DNA from: Ailurus styani
Taxonomy: Eukaryota > Chordata > Mammalia > Carnivora > Ailuridae
Direction: 5' to 3'
Length of the DNA: 64,000 nt
Assembly (NCBI GenBank): GCA_002007465.1
Contig: LNAC01000001.1
Coordinates: forward strand, 6,032,121 to 6,096,120
Positions 43,760 to 64,000 of this stretch are shown here, piece by piece. The position numbers were made by a program, and so were the translations under genes. The notes under the pieces are model-generated. The model worked only from the letters and a program-made list of their open reading frames with translations. It was not told the DNA's origin and ran no database searches. Each line of letters opens with the position of its first letter. The stretch's first letter is position 1.

Positions 43760-43955
43760 GGGACCCCTGGCTGGCTTAGTCAGTTAAGCATCTGCCTTTG
43801 GCTCAGGTCATGATCCCAGAGTCCTGGGATCAAGTCCTTCATGGGGGCTTCTTGCTCAGCAGGGAGCCTGCTTCTCCTTCTGCTGTTCCTCCACCTGTGC
43901 TTTCTCTCTCTCCCTCCCTCTCCCTCTAATAAATAAATAAAACCTTTATAAAAGG
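43760..43955 (+). repeat. Can-SINE
   Basis: Head GGACCCCTGGCTGGCTTAGT, body with GTCATGATCCCAGAGTCCTG, CT-rich middle and AATAAATAAATAAAACC tail, then a G run. Confidence 0.88.
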
Positions 43956-44529
43956 GGGGGGAAGCAGTTGTTGTTACTGCTGGGAGAGCAGCAGGACACA
44001 GCTGGCAAGTTGGAATTTGAGGCCTGGCTCTTTCTTCCCAGTGAAGTGGTCTTCATCAAGTCATTTCTCTCTTTCATTAAGGAAAAGAGATCATTTCCCC
44101 TATTCCAGAGACGCTGGGTAAATCCAAAGTGTTGTTTTCCCTGAACATGAACATATATTTACTGAGCACCTACTGTGTAGAAGAAAGTCCCTTAAAACAG
44201 CCAGCAATCCAGAGGACCAGCCCATTTCACAATCACAGGGACTGAGACCAAGAGAAGAGCCGCCCTAGACCGGAACACAGGCCTTTGCCCTCTAGTGCAG
44301 GCTCCTTTCCCTGCACCACGCCTCTCCCCAAAGTCCACAGTGGCTCGTGTACAATCCTCCTTTAAAAACCTCCTTTAAAAACCCCTGCCTGTCGCCTGTT
44401 CCTGGTTCCCTCCCATTCTCCATTCTCGCTGCAAGGCAGGGAACAGGAGTTTCTGCAAGCCGGGAGCTTTCAGCGTGGTCCCGGCGAAATGCCAAGATCC
44501 GTTCATACCGTGCTCGGGGTTTCTGCTTC

Positions 44530-44955
44530 AATGGGGCTGTATTAGTTCCCCAGGCACATCTTGTGCCACAAGCTGGGCGGTGTACACAGCAGACATGTAT
44601 TGTCTCACAGGCTAGGATTCTAAGATCGAGATGTCAAAAGGGTTGGTTCCTTCTCCAGGGCTGTGAGGGGAAACCCATTCTGTGCCTCTCCCCCGGCTTC
44701 TGGCGGCTCGCTGTTAGCACACCATCCGGATCTCTGCCTTCTTCTTCACGTGTTTCCTGAGGGGGTGTCTGTGTGTCCACATTTCCCCCTTTTTATAAGG
44801 ACACCAGTCACACCAGATTCGGGCCCACCATAATGAGCTCATTTTAACTTGACTACATCTGCAAAGACCCTATTTCCAAATAAGGTCACATTCTGAGTGG
44901 GACTCTGGATTAGGACTTGAACACATACAGTTTGGATTCAGTCCGTAACGGGCCA
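44530..44955 (-). mobile_element. MLT1-type (ERVL-MaLR) LTR, antisense
   Basis: GTATTAGTTCCCCAGGCACA at one end and blocks TTTATAAGGACACCAGTCAC, ACATCTGCAAAGACCCTATT and GGATTAGGACTTGAACACAT match the reverse of MLT1 LTRs as remembered. Confidence 0.7.
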
Positions 44956-45964
44956 AGTGCAGGGATCTGCCATTTCACAGCCTGCTCTACGTAGCAAGCG
45001 ATGGGATGATTGGTATTTGAACTTCTTGATGCGAACAAAGGAGTTCTGGATGGAGATGAACATTGGACGAAGCCACGTTGCTGAGAAGGGATTGTCTTCT
45101 CCTTGCCCCAGTCCCTGGAATACTCTGGGCTCTAGTCACCAAAAGCATCTCAGTTGACTTTACTAATCTTCCAACCTGTTTGGCATAAATCAGAAGCTCC
45201 ACTTGTTTATTAATGTTGCCAGACCTTTTATACATAGTAGCTAGGATGTGCACACATCACCCTAAATCCTCTTCCACAACAGAATATAAATTCTGAGTCA
45301 GGGGAGCCCCAGGCCCAGATGCAGACTTTTGAAGCCTTTCTTCTGAGCCGTGGCAGTTTGCAGTGACAGTACTTTGTCTCTCTGTCTCTCTCGACACTTG
45401 GTTTACTGTTCTGTGGTTGTCGATCTCCCCCTAGCCAGCCTTGGAGCATCTTGAGAGTGGGCGCTCGATGCTATTTGTCCCTTGCCCACTACCCAATACC
45501 CAGCATCACACAGAAGAGACTCAGTGTTTCTCGGGTAAATGAAAGCAGGATTGCAGAAACCCTCACATGCCTAAGTGAGAGCCAGCTTTGGGGCCTGGAA
45601 AGCCAGCTGGTGCTTTCTTAGTTCTCCTTGTTGCTAAAATTCGGGAGCTTCTGCAAGGTGGGCAAGGCAGAACAGGCTACAGCAGGAGCTTCAAGGAGCA
45701 AATCATCCCATAGGACCTTGCTCGGTTGCTCCCCAAGTGTGTTGCATGGCATTCTTTGACTTGCTGATCATCCGAAACTCACCTCTCAGTGCCTACCGTG
45801 GCTCTGGTATCTCCCACGTGTGTGTACTGGGGAGTGGGAAGGTACCTCTGGAAACTTCTCTCGACCCCACTGCCTCCCTCACCAGCCATGGCCTCGTTGC
45901 TCCTCTTCATAGCAAAACTGAGTTATCTTCACATCTTGTATCTACCTCTTTACCCCTGCTTTTT

Positions 45965-46515
45965 TCTTGTGTCATGGATTGAATTGTGTCCTCTCCCCCT
46001 CAAATTCATTAGGTCGAATCCCTCATCCCCAATGTGACTTTATCTGGATATAGAGCCTCTGAAGAGGTCGTGAAGAGCGGCGCCTGGCTGGCTCAGTTGG
46101 TAGAGCATGTGACTTTTGATATCAGGGTCATGAGTTCAAGCCTCATGCTGGGCATGGCGCCTATTCAAAAAAAAAAGAAAAAGAAAAGAAAAGGAAAGAG
46201 GTCATAAAGATTAAATGAGGTCATTGCGAGGTTAAGCCCTACCATTCTACCCATTAGGTGGAGCCCTAATCCTCTAGGTCTGGTGCCTTAGAAGATGCGA
46301 AAGACACCAGAGGTCTCTCTCTGCACACACACAGAGAGGCCACGTGAGCACACACCAAGACAGTAGTCTGGAAGCCAGCAAGAGAGCTCTCACCAGGAAC
46401 CAACCATGATGGCGCCTTGATCTTGGACTTCCAGGCCCCAGAACGGAGAAAATAAATGTCTACTGTGGAAGCCCCGTCTGTGGAATTCTGTGATGGCGTG
46501 ACTAAGACTCACTCC
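45965..46515 (+). mobile_element. MLT1-type (ERVL-MaLR) LTR, interrupted by a SINE
   Basis: GTCATGGATTGAATTGTGTC start, AATGTGACTTTATCTGGATA, CCTTGATCTTGGACTTCCAG and GAAAATAAATGTCTACTGTG, GTGGAATTCTGTGATGGCGT end: the MLT1 order. A short Can-SINE (46079-46195) splits it. Confidence 0.75.
46079..46195 (+). repeat. Can-SINE, short form, inside an MLT1-type LTR
   Basis: Head GGCGCCTGGCTGGCTCAGTT and A-rich tail. Duplication AAGAGGTCGTGAAGA / AAGAGGTCATAAAGA on either side (46062-46076, 46196-46210) splits the LTR. Confidence 0.88.
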
Positions 46516-47267
46516 GCTCTGTGTTCCTTCTCCCTTGCTCGGGTCTCCCCTGCTCGCTGCCCGGACTTGACCTGGCATCGCGTGTGTGCTTTAGGGCTCC
46601 TCGTTTTCTCCTGGGCCTCCTCGTTTTCTCACCGTGGTCTCACCAGGTCCTTGGACCTCAGGTACCTTCTCTACCACGAACAACTCCCAAATCTTTGTCT
46701 TCTGACTGGACTCCCCGCCAAGCCCTAAGCGCCTACCCAGTTCCTTCATTTAGACATTTAATGCCGGTACTCTGCAACTTTTTTAACAGGACAGCATACC
46801 AAGTAAACGCTGATATTCACTATACAGCACACTGTGGCGAATAGATGAGGTGTGCAGTTTACAGGTAAAGGCAGCCAGTCCTGGCCGGGGTGGGCATGGG
46901 GCGAGTGGCGCTGTGGTTCTGGGGGACCTGGGCCCTACCAGCTGCCCCAAGGGCTGAGGGGACCAAGCCTGCAGGCACCCCTGGAAGCCGTTCGCAGGGC
47001 ACAGGTGGGCCAGGGCACACGGCTGGGGAATCGGCATCCTCCAACGTGATGTGTCCCAAGTGAATCTTTGTCCCGTGCATCCCCATCTCCTGACAGTGCT
47101 CCCGCTCTCCGCCTTGTTCAGGTTCTAAACCTGACTCCTCTCTCCTCTCCCCTGCGTCTAGCCCAAGCAAATGCTGTTGGCTCCACGTTCCAAATACCTC
47201 CAAGTACACTCCTCCCCACTTTGCCAGCCTAGTCCAACCCTGTACCAGCTCTCACCTAGACTGTTCT

Positions 47268-47385
47268 TTTTTAAATTTTATGTATTTATGTATTTATTTA
47301 TGTGTGTATTTATTTAAAGAGAGCACACGAGTGGTCAGGGTGGGCAGAGGGAGGGAGAGAATCTTAAGCAGGCTCCAAGGCATCT
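47268..47385 (-). repeat. Can-SINE fragment, antisense
   Basis: ATTTATGTATTT-rich tail, AGAGAG, GTGGGCAGAGGGAGGGAGAG, then AAGCAGGCTCC, after which homology stops. Confidence 0.7.
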
Positions 47386-49569
47386 TGACCTGTTTTCGTA
47401 GCTCTTATCACACCGACTCTGTCATCGTTTTTACTTATTTGTAAAGTGTCTGTTTTCCTCCTGCAAATACGAGGCAGGAATCATATATGTCCAGTGCCTA
47501 GGACACAGTAATGGTCTAGAAATACTTGTGAACTCACGGATAGGATTACACTGAACAAACCCAAAGTTTAGGTGGGATTTGAAGAAGAAAGACATTTTCA
47601 CCTAGTCGCAACCGTCAGGCGGTGGACAGATGGTTTCACCATGAATTACACCACTGTGTCCTGTTAACCCTGTATTCGGCGTGAATCCCCAGACCAGCGC
47701 CTTCCTGACGGCCCCACTACCAAAGCCGCCGCCACCGCCTGCTCTGCCAGGTGGCCGTCCTCACCGCAGGAGCCAGAGACCTTTCTCAGGCATGAATACC
47801 ATCGCTGCCAGTCCTGCTTACACCTGTCAGTGGATTCCCATTTCTCATGGTGTCCAAGTCTGCCTGTCCTTCCCACCGGAGCCATGTGTACCCTTCTCTC
47901 CTGGGAATGCGCCCAGCCCCTTCCTGACATTTGAACGTTTCTCCTCACTGCTGTTGTCATTCGGATCTCAACTAAGATGCCACCTTCTCAGAGAGGTGGC
48001 CCTGGACCGGCAACCAGCTATCAGCACCCAATTATCTCTCCCACATCACCTCTGAGCACTTGTAGGACTGGACCGTGTGCCCCCCCCCAATACATAATGC
48101 AGACCTAATCTCCCCAAGGCAGATTCCAGGTGTCAGTGCCTGAGAACCATACAGAAACAGTTGGGAGAGATTGGCTCTTGGAATTCGGAAACACCACTAA
48201 CTTGCCCTTTGAAATCTTAGGGATATGCATCCCAGAGCCTCAAGCCATGGCAGGAACGTGAGGGCTGAGGTGTGTGGCCCGGGACCAATTGCTTTCAACA
48301 GCATGATGCATTCACCTCATCCCCACAATCCTGGCTTGTTTTGTGGGCCTGGAAACATTTATGTGTTACCTGAAAATGCTAAGTTTTACCTGCCGCTCAG
48401 TGACATACAGATTCCTGGAGCCCCAAAAGGGGCTCTTGGGATCAGTCGGGGTTCAACCAAGAAAACAGAGCTGGCGGGGGATATGGATTAGGACTTGCTG
48501 TGAGGCACTGCCTGATGCCACTGCATGGGCTGCCAGGCCAGTCTGAGACCCCGAGTGCAAGCTGAGTGCAAGCCGCCGAGAAGGGCAGGCCGGCTCGGGC
48601 AGCAGCGGAAGCTGTGTCCACAGCTGGAATTTCTTCCCCAGCAAAGCCTTGGTTCTGCTCTTAAAGCCACTGACTAGAAGAGTCCCATGCAGATTATCTA
48701 GAATAATGTCCCTGGCAAAAAACCACCCCATTATAGACTTTATCCTGTCTCCAAAATACCTTCACAGCACCACCTACGTTAGCATTTGTGGATAAATGGG
48801 GACTCCAGCCTCCCTGGGTTGACACCTGCCTGTGCCCGTCTCAGAAAGGCCAGTTCCTAATTTCTATGTGAGACACATTCCAAGTAACTTCAAGAAATGA
48901 TAGGAACAATACTGCCCATTTCTCCAAATCCCCAGTCTCTCTAGCTCACAGCTCGACAGCAGTAGTAATTAGAACTTGACTTCATGATTATTATTTGTTC
49001 ACCCAGAGCTGGTTGCTTAGATACAAAGCAATTCATTTTGAGCCAAATATTCCGAAGGCATCCCATAGATATTACAATGTTCCAGAAACCTATTCAGTTA
49101 ATAACTCACAAGTAATGACTCCCAGAGTTAACACATTTCTGCTCCAAACAATACACACTGTTTGACTATTTCCAACCACTGTGTAATAATTAGTAAGTAA
49201 CTAGCTGGCGGGCCTAATGCTACGTACAGGATAGTAATCCACATTTCAGGCAGAGTTTATTCTGCAGGTCTCTAGCAACATTTATTTTGAGGCCTTTGGG
49301 GTGGTCATTGTAAAAAAAAAAAGGTTAATACAGAAAGAGGTAAACAAGAAAATAATCTCTCTAACCTGCCACCCAGGAATAATTATTAGTAGTATTCTAA
49401 TGCATATTCTTTCATATATATGCATATATGAAATTTATAAAATCATACTAGTCATGCATCCTACTTTTTTAACTTCACATTTTGTGATTAAATAATCCAT
49501 GTAATTGAAGTTATTAATATTTTAATGATTTCATATAACTCCCAAGGTCTCACTGTTGGACATTTGTTT

Positions 49570-49890
49570 CCCACTATAAATACCAGGATGCAGTCTCGCA
49601 ACTAGAAGAGAAGTAGGTCTTAGAGACCTAATACACAACACAGTGATCATAGTCAGCAGTACTCTATCACAAACTTACAAGTTCCTAGGAGAGTTGGTGT
49701 TAATTGTTTTTACTGCAATAAAAATAATTATGAGGAGCCGTGGTAGAGGCTTTAGCTGAGCTGCTACTGTAGTAATCATATTGTAGCATATAAATGTATT
49801 GGGTGAAGAGGTGATGTACGCTGAAATTTACACAGTGCTTTATGTCATGTAGGTCTCTGTTAAAGAAAAAAGAAATACCGGAGTCCAGGA
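49570..49890 (+). repeat. L1 3'-end insertion in older L1-like sequence
   Basis: ACAGTGATCATAGTCAGCAG, GTAATCATATTGTAGCATAT and ACACAGTGCTTTATGTCATG resemble the last part of an L1M 3' UTR, followed by an A-rich run at 49862. Sequence on both sides (49400-49560, 49920-50060) looks like another, older L1 piece. Confidence 0.5.
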
Positions 49891-50119
49891 TGAACATCTT
49901 TATGTTAGTCTTTGTACACTTTTATGAATATTGCCTTAGAAGTGATTATAGGAAGAAAGGGTATGAAGTATACGAGGCTTTTGAAACATAACAAATTCTT
50001 TTCCAGATTATTAGAAAACTTTTGAAAGAGATCTTGTATTTAACGCCATTTGTAAAACATCATTTGAGAAGTAGAAGGGTCAATATAATTATTTCCTAAA
50101 GAGCTGATGAACTACTTAG

Positions 50120-63630
<13,511 letters not shown>

Positions 63631-64000
63631 GTAAGTAGAAAAGGTCACCCCAAATGCAGCCCCTTTACTTTGTTGTTTGTTGTGCTCACCCCGACCCCCG
63701 GGAGAGGAACGCTTACTGGGCGCGATCTCCGTGGTGAGGCTGGGGGCGCACAGCGTGCAGGGTGCTCAGGGGACCGCAGGCCCCTTGTCCTGTGTCTTGT
63801 TGGAGATTCAGCCCGCTTCTGTCCGCGCCTCCGCCCCAGGACGGCAGACAGCTCGAACGTGACGCAAACGACCTGTTCAGAGACAAGTCCCGGAGGCCAC
63901 CTGCAGTGATTCTAAGGGGAGGGGAGGCGGGCTGTCGCGGGGGGCACCTTCCCTGAATCTATGCCCCCCTCTTCTTGGAGCGGCCTCTCTGAGCTGGCCC
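63631..64000 (+). other. UROS: UROS intron, start only
   Basis: GC-rich intronic sequence after donor GTAAGT; nothing recognised before the window ends. Confidence 0.8.

Overview
The window is nuclear genomic DNA of a carnivoran mammal. More than 30 tRNA-Lys-derived Can-SINE copies (head near GGGCGCCTGGGTGGCTCAG, pyrimidine-rich middle, A/T-rich tail) place it in Caniformia. The head variant with GTTAAAGCCTCTGCCTTCGG suggests a mustelid (ferret, mink or badger relative), which is an inference. There is no bacterial, phage or CRISPR content, and almost all of the short open frames are chance frames in introns and repeats.

Three vertebrate genes explain the window, in the arrangement known from human chromosome 10q26 (orientation mirrored). 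DHX32 (+) enters from the left with its first ~92 codons missing; ten coding exons run from 1266 to the stop at 26453-26455 and encode 651 residues. BCCIP (-) is complete: seven coding exons from the ATG at 41178-41180 down to the stop at 26883-26885, 315 residues. UROS (+) starts in the CpG-rich region around 41.2-41.8 kb with an untranslated first exon. Its ATG is at 50525, and five coding exons are present up to 63630 (131 complete codons plus one base); the rest lies beyond the window. All internal splice sites are GT-AG and all reading phases close exactly.

DHX32 and BCCIP are tail to tail with only 427 bp between stop codons. Their poly(A) signals interleave, so the 3' UTRs probably overlap antisense. 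BCCIP and UROS are head to head over a shared CpG-rich promoter with NRF1-, ETS- and YY1-like motifs. A second, erythroid-type control region of UROS (GATA sites plus an NF-E2-like site) lies just upstream of its first coding exon. The products do different jobs: a catalytically degenerate DEAH-box protein, a BRCA2/CDKN1A-binding and ribosome-assembly factor, and the fourth enzyme of haem synthesis. Linkage is structural rather than a shared pathway.

The remaining ~95% is intron and repeat: Can-SINEs (several nested, many with intact target-site duplications), old L1 3' ends, MLT1-type LTRs, one younger endogenous-retrovirus-type LTR, MIR fragments, a 480-bp GT-rich pentamer satellite, a (GT)n tract and small tandem duplications. 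Three single-N positions and one 109-base N gap are flanked by repeated sequence, which looks like assembly joining artefact. I found no previously undescribed system. The best signals are the palindromic bidirectional poly(A) element at 26619-26641, the decayed helicase motifs of DHX32, and the two UROS control regions.
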